The notes below the pieces were generated by a model. The model searched no databases, had not been told where the DNA came from, and was given only the letters and a program-made list of their open reading frames with translations. A DNA stretch of 64,000 bases from CAZLIC01 sp964559535. GTDB taxonomy: Bacteria > Pseudomonadota > Alphaproteobacteria > Rhodobacterales > Rhodobacteraceae. Shown one piece after another: positions 7,133-17,526 of the stretch (the first letter of the stretch is position 1; the number at the start of each line of letters is the position of its first letter). A program made the translations under genes and the position numbers. Location: positions 1 through 64,000 of the forward strand of contig CAZLIC010000012.1 in NCBI GenBank assembly GCA_964559535.1, given 5' to 3'.

Positions 7133-7836
7133 CCCTTTGGCTTTCCCGCGTCCGCATTGCGCGCGGCGGCGATCTGGACGCGCTGCGCCCGCTGCTCGAC
7201 CCAGGCGCGCTGCACGCTGGGGCGATGGACCCGGCCATGCGGGGAAAGAAGACCGATGCGCATCACCGCCTGATCTGGACGCTGTTCGCCGACACCCCGG
7301 ACCGCCGCCGCGATTTCCTCTGGCGGGCCGAGGGGGCGGGCCGTTTCACCCTGCTGTCCCATCGGCCCCCCGCCCCCTCGCGCGTGTTCGAGGACCCCGA
7401 GACGACGGCCCTTGCCCCCGCCCTCGAACCCGGCGACCGCTTGGCCTTTGCCCTGCGCGCCAACGCCACGCGCGATCTGGCCGGGGACGCCAAGGGCCGC
7501 CGCGTCGATGTGGTGATGCACGCGCTGCGCGACGTGCCGTCACAGGGCCGGGCCGAGGTGCGGATGGCGCTGGCTCAGGGCGCGGCCGCAGACTGGCTGG
7601 CCGCGCAGGGCGCACGGGCAGGGTTTGTGCCCGAAGAGGTGACGGCGGGCGACTATTCCGTCGCCGCCCTTCCCGGCCACACCGGCCGGCGCAAGGGCCA
7701 GCCGCAGTACGGCATCCTCGACCTGTCGGGTGTTCTGAGGGTGACCGATCCGTCGGCCTTCCTTGCAAGGCTGGGGCAGGGCTTCGGCCGGGCGCGCGGA
7801 TTCGGCTGTGGCCTGATGCTGATCCGGCGCGCGTGA
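7129..7836 (+). CDS. casE: crRNA endoribonuclease Cas6e (CasE)
   Basis: Cuts the pre-crRNA at the base of each repeat hairpin and stays bound to the 3' end of the mature crRNA. It has 235 residues with the expected two ferredoxin-like folds. His45/His46 in DAHHRLIWTLF correspond to the catalytic histidine area. The C-terminal glycine-rich loop GFGRARGFGCGLMLIRRA is the RAMP signature. The array repeat carries a 6-bp GC hairpin suitable for this enzyme, and the pseudo-array repeat 2 keeps it intact. ATGA-coupled to cas5 and overlapping cas1 by one base. Confidence 0.93.
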   Translation: MTLWLSRVRIARGGDLDALRPLLDPGALHAGAMDPAMRGKKTDAHHRLIWTLFADTPDRRRDFLWRAEGAGRFTLLSHRPPAPSRVFEDPETTALAPALEPGDRLAFALRANATRDLAGDAKGRRVDVVMHALRDVPSQGRAEVRMALAQGAAADWLAAQGARAGFVPEEVTAGDYSVAALPGHTGRRKGQPQYGILDLSGVLRVTDPSAFLARLGQGFGRARGFGCGLMLIRRA

Positions 7837-8771
7837 TGGCGCTGACCGGCCTGCCGCCACCGCGCCCTATCCCGCTCAAGGACCGCGCCTCGCTGGTCTT
7901 TGTCGAACGCGCGCAACTGGATGTCGATGACGGGGCCTTTGTCGCCGTCAACGCCGACGGCACGCGCACCCATATCCCCGTCGGGGGTCTTGCCTGCCTG
8001 ATGCTGGAACCCGGCGCGCGGATCAGCCATGCCGCCGTGGCGCTCGCCTCGCGCGCGGGCACGCTGGTCACCTGGGTCGGCGAGGCGGGCGTGCGGCTCT
8101 ACTCCGCAGGGCAGCCCGGCGGGGCACGGGCCGACCGTCTGCTGTGGCAGGCCCGGATTGCGCTGGACGAGGCGGCGCGCCTGCGCGTGGTCCGCCGGAT
8201 GTACCAGATGCGGTTCGGCGAGGCCGCGCCGCAGCGCCGGTCCATCGACCAGTTGCGCGGGATCGAGGGCGTCCGCGTGCGCGAAACCTATGCCCTGCTG
8301 GCGCAGCAGCACGGGGTCGACTGGAAACGCCGCGCCTATGACGTGGCCGACTGGGATGCGGGCGACGTGCCCAACCGCTGCCTGTCCGCCGCCACTGCCT
8401 GCCTGCACGGGCTGACCGAGGCTGCCGTCCTGGCCGCAGGCTATGCGCCCGCCATCGGGTTCCTGCATACCGGCAAGCCGCTGAGCTTCGTCTACGACAT
8501 CGCCGACATCTGGAAGCTGGACACCGTGGTGCCCGAGGCGTTCCGCATCGCGGGCCAGCACGCCAAGGGCAAGCTGGACATGGCCCCCGACCGCGCCGTG
8601 CGCCTGGCCTGCCGCGATGCCTTCCGCAAGACCGGGCTCCTCGCCAAGATCATCCCGGGCATCGAAGAGGTGCTCGAGGCGGGCGAACTGCCCCGCCCGG
8701 AACCGCCGCCCGAAGCCATCGGTCCGGCCTTTCCCGATGCGGCGTCGGGCGACGCGGGGCATCGGGGATAG
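7836..8771 (+). CDS. cas1: Spacer-acquisition integrase Cas1, type I-E
   Basis: The integrase that, with Cas2, inserts new spacers next to the leader. It has 311 residues. The metal ligands align with the E. coli protein: Glu144 (RGIEGVRVRE), His211 (IGFLHTGKP), Asp221 and Asp224 (FVYDIADIWK). The start overlaps the cas6e stop (TGATG). An intact Cas1 and a leader-proximal block of perfect repeats suggest the array can or recently could still grow. Confidence 0.95.
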   Translation: MALTGLPPPRPIPLKDRASLVFVERAQLDVDDGAFVAVNADGTRTHIPVGGLACLMLEPGARISHAAVALASRAGTLVTWVGEAGVRLYSAGQPGGARADRLLWQARIALDEAARLRVVRRMYQMRFGEAAPQRRSIDQLRGIEGVRVRETYALLAQQHGVDWKRRAYDVADWDAGDVPNRCLSAATACLHGLTEAAVLAAGYAPAIGFLHTGKPLSFVYDIADIWKLDTVVPEAFRIAGQHAKGKLDMAPDRAVRLACRDAFRKTGLLAKIIPGIEEVLEAGELPRPEPPPEAIGPAFPDAASGDAGHRG

Positions 8772-8781
8772 CGGTGCGCCC

Positions 8782-9081
8782 ATGCTGGTGATCGTGGTCA
8801 CGAACGCGCCACCCCGCCTGCGCGGCCGGCTGGCCGCCTGGCTGCTCGAGGTGCGGGCCGGCGTGTTCGTCGGCGACTATTCGGCCCGCACACGCGAGAT
8901 GATCTGGGAACAGGTGGTCGCCTACATCGAGGAAGGCGATGCCGTGATGGTCTGGAAGGCCCCGACCGACCAGGGTTTCGACTTTTCAACCGTCGGGAGG
9001 AATCGGAGGATGCCCGTGGATTTCGACGGTCTGAAACTGGTAAGTTTCCTTCCACAACCCGTTTCGAAGCCGCCGCGCTGA
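8782..9081 (+). CDS. cas2: Spacer-acquisition protein Cas2, type I-E
   Basis: The structural partner of Cas1 in the spacer integration complex. It has 99 residues and belongs to the CasCas2 (I-E) branch, beginning MLVIVVTNAPPRLRGRLAAW, with the conserved GVFVGDYSARTREMIWEQV. It starts 10 bases after the cas1 stop and is the last gene before the leader. Slightly longer C-terminal tail than the shortest family members; otherwise ordinary. Confidence 0.94.
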   Translation: MLVIVVTNAPPRLRGRLAAWLLEVRAGVFVGDYSARTREMIWEQVVAYIEEGDAVMVWKAPTDQGFDFSTVGRNRRMPVDFDGLKLVSFLPQPVSKPPR

Positions 9082-9149
9082 CAGCGCAGGAAAGCGGTAC
9101 GCTCTTTGACAATCGAATAACTTTGGTAGATCCATGGTCTGCAGGAAGT
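9082..9149 (+). promoter_or_regulatory. I-E CRISPR leader with array promoter
   Basis: The 68 bp between the cas2 stop and the first repeat are AT-rich for this genome and contain a perfect TTGACA (9106-9111). A -10 is not obvious (TAGATC after 15 bp is weak). AATCGAATAACTT at 9111-9123 partly resembles an IHF site, which E. coli I-E leaders use for spacer integration. Position and orientation (upstream of perfect repeats, degenerate repeats at the far end) identify this side as the leader end. Confidence 0.7.
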
Positions 9150-12100
9150 CTGTTCCCCGCACCCGCGGGGATGAACCGAAATCGCCCGCCAACAGGCCGC
9201 CAAGCGCCATCTGTTCCCCGCACCCGCGGGGATGAACCGGGCGCGCGGATGACGACCAAACGGGAGCAGGTCTGTTCCCCGCACCCGCGGGGATGAACCG
9301 GGGCAGGTGGAGACGCGCTACGATGAGGTCCCCTGTTCCCCGCACCCGCGGGGATGAACCGATGTTCGCCGGGGTGCGCGCGGACGGATTCCGCTGTTCC
9401 CCGCACCCGCGGGGATGAACCGAGAACGTGATGGACGCCCTGCACTGGCAGCGGCTGTTCCCCGCACCCGCGGGGATGAACCGGCGGCCCCCTACAGGTA
9501 CGTGTTCAACCGCGTCTGTTCCCCGCACCCGCGGGGATGAACCGGTATTTGCGCCCCTGTGGACGCGGCCAGCGCGCTGTTCCCCGCACCCGCGGGGATG
9601 AACCGCGCCCTCAGCGTGTGGGCCGGTGGTGCCGAGCCTGTTCCCCGCACCCGCGGGGATGAACCGGAGCTTGAAGGCGAGCGACTGATTGACCAGGCCT
9701 GTTCCCCGCACCCGCGGGGATGAACCGCGGCACCGGGGGGCGGCGCAGGCGCTTGCTGGCTGTTCCCCGCACCCGCGGGGATGAACCGGGGTTCGTGCAG
9801 GTCGCCCTGGCCGCCCGCGCCTGTTCCCCGCACCCGCGGGGATGAACCGCCAGAGTTCCAGATCAGCGTACTCGCCCATTTCTGTTCCCCGCACCCGCGG
9901 GGATGAACCGGTCACTCGGCGGCATGTTCTTTCGTATTCTCACTGTTCCCCGCACCCGCGGGGATGAACCGCCCCGTCAGGCCCGCGGCGCGGCAGGCGG
10001 CGGCTGTTCCCCGCACCCGCGGGGATGAACCGTTCGCGCGCTACTCAGTGGCGGCGCTGGCGGACTGTTCCCCGCACCCGCGGGGATGAACCGGCCGGAA
10101 CCTTGAACATGGCTTCGGTCAGCGCCTGTTCCCCGCACCCGCGGGGATGAACCGTAGGCGCCGATCGGCTGGCCCTTCTTCGGGCCCTGTTCCCCGCACC
10201 CGCGGGGATGAACCGCCATATCCGCCGCCGTTGCTGGGCAGCCTGGCCTGTTCCCCGCACCCGCGGGGATGAACCGACGCCTGCAACGAACTCCGCGACT
10301 GGTGCAGCCTGTTCCCCGCACCCGCGGGGATGAACCGTCTGGGGACCAAAGGCAAGCGCATCGAACGTGCTGTTCCCCGCACCCGCGGGGATGAACCGCC
10401 GCAACGGCATTGGCATCGAACTGGACCCCGCTGTTCCCCGCACCCGCGGGGATGAACCGTGATTTCCGGGCTGGCTGCTGCCGTAGCGGTGCTGTTCCCC
10501 GCACCCGCGGGGATGAACCGGTCGTCGACCAAATCCCAAGAAGCGTTGGTTTCTGTTCCCCGCACCCGCGGGGATGAACCGTTATTCCACATCCGAACGT
10601 GAGCGCCGTGCCACTGTTCCCCGCACCCGCGGGGATGAACCGTGCTGCTGTGGCTGCGCATGTTCGACGCAGGCCTGTTCCCCGCACCCGCGGGGATGAA
10701 CCGAAGCGGCAGAGGTGAAGGCGGAAACGCCGGAACTGTTCCCCGCACCCGCGGGGATGAACCGGCCACTGGCGCGACCGGGACGGAGTTTGCCAACTGT
10801 TCCCCGCACCCGCGGGGATGAACCGACGCCACCGACGATGCGCTTGCGCGGTCCTATCTGTTCCCCGCACCCGCGGGGATGAACCGCTGAATGTCGGCCG
10901 CGCGCATCAGTGCACCGCCTGTTCCCCGCACCCGCGGGGATGAACCGGGCGACCCTATTCTGAGTGCGGGCAGCACCGCCTGTTCCCCGCACCCGCGGGG
11001 ATGAACCGTGCGCACCGCGCACTGTCAAGTCAAATTATGCCTGTTCCCCGCACCCGCGGGGATGAACCGCGCTGGCGGTCAGCCGGGCCAGCGCGTTCGA
11101 GCTGTTCCCCGCACCCGCGGGGATGAACCGCAGGTCCGTTTCTTCGCCGGATCGCCGAACTGCTGTTCCCCGCACCCGCGGGGATGAACCGATTGCGCCA
11201 TGAACATGAAAACCCGCGCTTGGCTGTTCCCCGCACCCGCGGGGATGAACCGCCCAGATGCAGGTTGCTGATGTGCTGATCAAGCTGTTCCCCGCACCCG
11301 CGGGGATGAACCGGCGCAGACCATCGGGACGGCGCCGCGCGTGTCCTGTTCCCCGCACCCGCGGGGATGAACCGGGATCGAGGCGGCGGCGGATTGCGTT
11401 GCGAACCTGTTCCCCGCACCCGCGGGGATGAACCGTCGCACAGATAGCTGCCATCCGCGTTGGCTGTCTGTTCCCCGCACCCGCGGGGATGAACCGCGCT
11501 GGCCCGGCGCAACGTTGTCACCGATGCACTGTTCCCCGCACCCGCGGGGATGAACCGGCCGTGCGCGCGCTGATGCGGGAATACGAGGACTGTTCCCCGC
11601 ACCCGCGGGGATGAACCGCCGGTAGATGTGGGGTAGGATTAGGGCGGGCACTGTTCCCCGCACCCGCGGGGATGAACCGCCGTCCACCATGGCGACCAGA
11701 CCCTTGACGATCTGTTCCCCGCACCCGCGGGGATGAACCGCGATGAAACGGAGACAGCGGCGTGGATGACGACTGTTCCCCGCACCCGCGGGGATGAACC
11801 GAGGTCGATGGTCGGGCGAATTTCACCGTTCTGCTGTTCCCCGCACCCGCGGGGATGAACCGCACTCAGACAGGAGATTATTGAACTTGAGGCGCTGTTC
11901 CCCGCACCCGCGGGGATGAACCGGATACCAACCCACCTGATAGACCCTACGCACCCTGTTCCCCGCACCCGCGGGGATGAACCGGAAGGGCAGCCATACC
12001 TCGGGCCGGGTGGCACCTGTTCCCCGCACCCGCGGGGATGAACCGACGCCGTGCCGCGTCCTTATCTCGCGCGGCGACTGTTCCCCGCACCCGCGGGGAT

Positions 12101-15100
12101 GAACCGACACTTGGCTCTTGCTACCAGCAGACAACATGCTGTTCCCCGCACCCGCGGGGATGAACCGCGACACCAGACCCGCCACCTTTAAGGTAGCAGC
12201 TGTTCCCCGCACCCGCGGGGATGAACCGTCGTTGGGGTCGACGGTGATTGCCATGGCTATCTGTTCCCCGCACCCGCGGGGATGAACCGGCTGAACGCCC
12301 GCGCCCGGCCATGGGCACCGGCTGTTCCCCGCACCCGCGGGGATGAACCGGACCGCCCCATGCCCGACCCCGCCACGCCCGACTGTTCCCCGCACCCGCG
12401 GGGATGAACCGGTGCAGCGGCCACGGCTGCAGTCGGGGTTGCCCTGTTCCCCGCACCCGCGGGGATGAACCGGGGGCGGGGATGGCGCACCTGAGCCTCA
12501 TAGTCTGTTCCCCGCACCCGCGGGGATGAACCGGACCGGCTGGCCGCGCGCCTGGCCGAGGTGCACTGTTCCCCGCACCCGCGGGGATGAACCGTCAATG
12601 ACGGGGTATTCCTCGCCCTGCCGGAACTGTTCCCCGCACCCGCGGGGATGAACCGCACACGCAGACATTCGACAGCATTGCGGCGACCTGTTCCCCGCAC
12701 CCGCGGGGATGAACCGAACCTGATCCACGGCATCACGTGGCGGGACATCTGTTCCCCGCACCCGCGGGGATGAACCGTCAGGCAAACGGGTCCGTTTTGG
12801 ACACTCCGTCTGTTCCCCGCACCCGCGGGGATGAACCGACTTCCGCAAAGCGCCGAGCGAGGCCGAAGTCCTGTTCCCCGCACCCGCGGGGATGAACCGA
12901 CGTTGGTGGTGTTCCGGTTTTCCAGATCCTGCTGTTCCCCGCACCCGCGGGGATGAACCGTCGTCTGGTACGGAAACATTCTCTCGCCCGACCTGTTCCC
13001 CGCACCCGCGGGGATGAACCGTCAGCGGCAACCGTTTGATCGGGCGGGCTTGGCTGTTCCCCGCACCCGCGGGGATGAACCGTGACGCGCTACGCCTACC
13101 TTGAACACCGCGGCCTGTTCCCCGCACCCGCGGGGATGAACCGCGGCAGGCCAGCGCCCCATGTGGGCACGTCGCCTGTTCCCCGCACCCGCGGGGATGA
13201 ACCGTTGCGGAAGGGGTTGAGGCCGCTGGCATCGAACTGTTCCCCGCACCCGCGGGGATAAACCGGCCCATGCCTCGAAGGTGGCGTTCCATGCGGACTG
13301 TTCCCCGCACCCGCGGGGATGAACCGGCAACACCGTCCAGCATGTCCTGCCAGAGGTACTGTTCCCCGCACCCGCGGGGATGAACCGTTGTTGCGGCTGG
13401 AGCTGATCGGCGTCGGCAGCTGTTCCCCGCACCCGCGGGGATGAACCGGCGGACAGTGCCCGTGACGACAGGGCGCGTGACTGTTCCCCGCACCCGCGGG
13501 GATGAACCGCCGGGCACGATTGTCGCGTATGCGGTGCGTCACTGTTCCCCGCACCCGCGGGGATGAACCGTTGGTGAATAGTCGTTCGCGGGTGACGGCA
13601 TTCTGTTCCCCGCACCCGCGGGGATGAACCGGTTCCTCGGCGGGCGGAGCGCCCACGACCTGACTGTTCCCCGCACCCGCGGGGATGAACCGGTGGGGGT
13701 AGGGGAGGCATTCCGAAGGCCCTTCTGTTCCCCGCACCCGCGGGGATGAACCGGCACGGTTCGACATTCCGTGGGTCGGCCTCAGCTGTTCCCCGCACCC
13801 GCGGGGATGAACCGGCCTACGCCACCTCGACCACGACATTCCGGGTCTGTTCCCCGCACCCGCGGGGATGAACCGCTGCAGAGGTATTCCTGTTCGAAGT
13901 AGGCGAGCTGTTCCCCGCACCCGCGGGGATGAACCGCGGATCATCATCCGCCGCCGTCTTGCCGAGATCTGTTCCCCGCACCCGCGGGGATGAACCGAGA
14001 CATGGCTGTGCGCATGCCTGACGACATGTCTGTTCCCCGCACCCGCGGGGATGAACCGGTGATCAGTCCATCGTGCGGCGTCTTGATGACCTGTTCCCCG
14101 CACCCGCGGGGATGAACCGGGCGCCCACGGTGGCCGCGGCAGTGCCAAGTCCTGTTCCCCGCACCCGCGGGGATGAACCGCGTCACAGGCCGCTGCGGCG
14201 TCAGACATCGAACTGTTCCCCGCACCCGCGGGGATGAACCGGCGGTGTGCATCACGAGTGTCGGCGCGCAAAACTGTTCCCCGCACCCGCGGGGATGAAC
14301 CGCAACATGCGTTGCCAGCGGCTGCCCTTGGGCTCTGTTCCCCGCACCCGCGGGGATGAACCGACGCCGGTTCGCGGCGCACGGTCCTTCTATCGCTGTT
14401 CCCCGCACCCGCGGGGATGAACCGTCGATCAGCGCGCCCAGCACTTCGCGGATGGTCTGTTCCCCGCACCCGCGGGGATGAACCGCCATGACCGCGTTTA
14501 TCGAGGCTTGGGCGCAGCTGTTCCCCGCACCCGCGGGGATGAACCGGACTGGCCCAAACCCCCTGTGTGGGTTGGCCGCTGTTCCCCGCACCCGCGGGGA
14601 TGAACCGCGATACACGCTGTCGCGGAACTCCTGTTCCGGCTGTTCCCCGCACCCGCGGGGATGAACCGGGGCCGGACGGAGTTGTTTACCCCAACGCCAA
14701 CTGTTCCCCGCACCCGCGGGGATGAACCGGCCAGCAGCACGGGCGCGTTCGTGCTGTCACACTGTTCCCCGCACCCGCGGGGATGAACCGTTACTGCCGG
14801 ATACCTCGATGATCTGGCCAGACTGTTCCCCGCACCCGCGGGGATGAACCGGTCAGCTGGCCGTCGGATGCGCCGCGGGATGCCTGTTCCCCGCACCCGC
14901 GGGGATGAACCGCCCGCGGGTGACATGCTTGACCGCGTGGCGCGCTGTTCCCCGCACCCGCGGGGATGAACCGACATCCTTGCAGATCGTGGAAAGCCTC
15001 GCCATCTGTTCCCCGCACCCGCGGGGATGAACCGGTCTTTGTAATGGCGTGGGCTGGGCCGCTTCACTGTTCCCCGCACCCGCGGGGATGAACCGTCAAT

Positions 15101-16924
15101 CAGGGCGGTGACATGGTGGCGCACACGCTGTTCCCCGCACCCGCGGGGATGAACCGCTGACGGCCAACGCGGCGCGGCTGATCGTCGGCTGTTCCCCGCA
15201 CCCGCGGGGATGAACCGGCCCGCCGCGCGGGCATCATCGAGCAGATGGACTGTTCCCCGCACCCGCGGGGATGAACCGGGCAAGAATGACTTCTGGTCGA
15301 TCTATGATGCCTGTTCCCCGCACCCGCGGGGATGAACCGGACCTCACCGCAGGAAAGGCCGACAGAGTGAACTGTTCCCCGCACCCGCGGGGATGAACCG
15401 CGGCTGGACCCGCTGACCGACGAGGGGCGGGCCTGTTCCCCGCACCCGCGGGGATGAACCGGACGCCTTCCTTGCCTTTGCAGCGGCCGAAACCTGTTCC
15501 CCGCACCCGCGGGGATGAACCGGCCGGGATGCCAGTCTTGAGGTAACTGAACGTCTGTTCCCCGCACCCGCGGGGATGAACCGCGATGATCTGGGCGGCC
15601 GGGATGTGCGTCGTGCTGTTCCCCGCACCCGCGGGGATGAACCGGCGTTCGCGGGCACGTTCGGGGTTGACCCCGGCTGTTCCCCGCACCCGCGGGGACA
15701 AACCGCCATCGCCGCGATTGGCGAGGTTGTGGACATCCTGTTGCCCGCACCCGCGGGGATGAACCGGCGGCGACAAAACAAGCGCGGCGGATTTCCGTCT
15801 GTTCCCCGCACCCGCGGGGATGAACCGAACACCGGGATTGCGGGCCTGTCTGGCAACCTCTGTTCCCCGCACCCGCGGGGATGAACCGTATCCGACCACC
15901 GCGCAGGCGATGGTTCCGGCCTGTTCCCCGCACCCGCGGGGATGAACCGCGCACCGTGCAGCGGGCGATTGCGGCGGTGTACTGTTCCCTGCACCCGCGG
16001 GGATGAACCGGTGGCCGAGGTCTACCGGATGAACTACACCGCCTGTTCCCCGCACCCGCGGGGATGAACCGACGCATGGAAGGAAGTCGTCGCCAACCGG
16101 ACACTGTTCCCCGCACCCGCAGGGATGAACCGGCGGACTTTTATGGCTGGCTGCGCAAGGACGACTGTTCCCCGCACCCGCGGGGATGAACCGCCTGCCA
16201 GCTATGCCGACATCACGGGCAACATCTGTTCCCCGCACCCGCGGGGATGAACCGACGGGCACGCCGTTCCACCGTGCCGCGCGCGGCTGTTCCCCGCACC
16301 CGCGGGGATGAACCGGAACGCACCCCCGAGGTGGCCGCCCGGGGCCACTGTTCCCCGCACCCGTGGGGATGAACCGAGTTCTGGCTCCCGGAAGGTGACT
16401 GGCCGACACTGTTCCCCGCACCCGCGGGGATGAACCGGCGGTGCTGACCTCGATCCAGATTTCGGCGGCCTGTTCCCCGCACCCGCGGGGATGAACCGTA
16501 GCTGCGGGTGTCGGCGTCCATCGCAAGGCCCTGTTCCCCGCACCCGCGGGGATGAACCGGTCAGCAGGTGAGCGGGTTCGCGCGCCTTGGCCTGTTCCCC
16601 GCACCCGCGGGGATGAACCGGTCGCGTTTCTGCTGGGCACCGGCTGCCGGGCCTGTTCCCCGCACCTGCTGGGATGAACCGGCGCAGGAGGTGGGTCCGC
16701 TGATCGCCGCCGACTGTTCCCCGCACCCGCGCGGATGAACCGCCGCTGGTGCGCTACGCCGCCCGCCCTCTGGCCTGTTCCCCGCACCCGCGGGGATGAA
16801 CCGGCGGGCAGCGGGCCTGTCCACGGCACGTGACCCTGTTCCCCCACCCGCGGGGATGAACCGTGCGCGGCACGGCTGGCGCATGGGCCTTGACCCTGTT
16901 CCCCGCACCCGCGGGGATGAACCG
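9150..16924 (+). CRISPR. Type I-E CRISPR array, 128 repeats / 127 spacers
   Basis: The 29-nt repeat begins CTGTTCCCCGCACCCGCGGG and ends GATGAACCG, in the same orientation as the E. coli I-E repeat, with a CCCCGC/GCGGGG hairpin. Repeats start every 61 bp from 9150, so spacers are 32 nt. The register holds exactly to repeat 127 at 16836, which has lost one base (28 nt), and the last repeat is 16896-16924. Apart from one variant at 13237, all altered repeats lie in the last 1.3 kb: 15677, 15738, 15982, 16104, 16348, 16653 (two changes), 16714, 16836. This polarity marks the right end as old and the 9150 side as the growing end. The transcript runs with the cas operon. Confidence 0.98.
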
Positions 16925-16937
16925 CCTGCGCGCAGTC

Positions 16938-17385
16938 CTGACTATTGGACCCGGCGGCTGAGAGACTGAAGAACAACAACAGCAACCCAAATCACAGCCT
17001 CCCCTCCGGATAGGCGGCTGAGAGAAGTTGGGCAACGACGGCGGCGACCAGGCCAAGCCTCCCCGCCGGATAGGAGGCTGAGAGAATCAGGGTGGTTAGG
17101 TCAGGGATGGTCATCCCCCTCCCCGCCGGATAGGCGGCTAAGAGACGGAAGCGGTCATCGCAGGGAGCACCCTCGCCCCTCCTCGCCGGATGGGCGACTG
17201 AGAGAATCTGGTAGGGTCGAATTTCATGCCGTTTTCCCCTCCCCACCGAATAGGCGGCTGAGAGAGCAAGGAAGTTGCCGCTAGGCAATGGCCGGTCCCT
17301 CCCCGCCAGATAGGCGGCTGAGAGACATTCCGAGAGATTCGCGCGATACGGCATGGCCCTCCCCGCCGGATACGCGGCTGAGAGA
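16938..17385 (+). CRISPR. Orphan, decayed type I-F-like CRISPR array (8 repeats, first one half lost)
   Basis: Repeats of 28 nt recur every 60 bp (16998, 17058, 17118, 17178, 17238, 17298, 17358), separated by 32-nt spacers. The consensus core GCCGGATAGGCGGCTGAGAG carries the short hairpin and the 3' GCTNAGANA ending of I-F repeats. Every copy has its own substitutions, and only GGCGGCTGAGAGA (16953-16965) remains of the first. No I-F cas genes (cas8f, cas5f, cas7f, cas6f, cas1-cas2/3) are in the window. Cas6e recognises a different hairpin, so these are probably not processed by the resident system. Confidence 0.88.
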
Positions 17386-17526
17386 ACGACTGCCCTTCGC
17401 CCTGCCACGCCGCTACCCCTGACCGACTGGACACCTGCCCCGGAACGAGCGTGAGTGTCTCTGTGCCCGGCCGAGTCCGGGCTTCTCCCAGTGCGGGCAC
17501 TGGTCCCGTGGCGACGGGAGCAGGGG

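Noticed and set aside
9150..16924. Self-targeting spacers against genes in this window
   Set aside because: None stood out by eye, but 127 spacers cannot be compared reliably without a search, so no claim is made either way.
8798..16985. Long minus-strand open frames through the I-E array, with endlessly repeated GSSPRVRGT / RFIPAGAGN peptides
   Set aside because: These are translations of the CRISPR repeat in a frame without stops. They are a known false protein family; the DNA is a CRISPR array with 61-bp periodicity.
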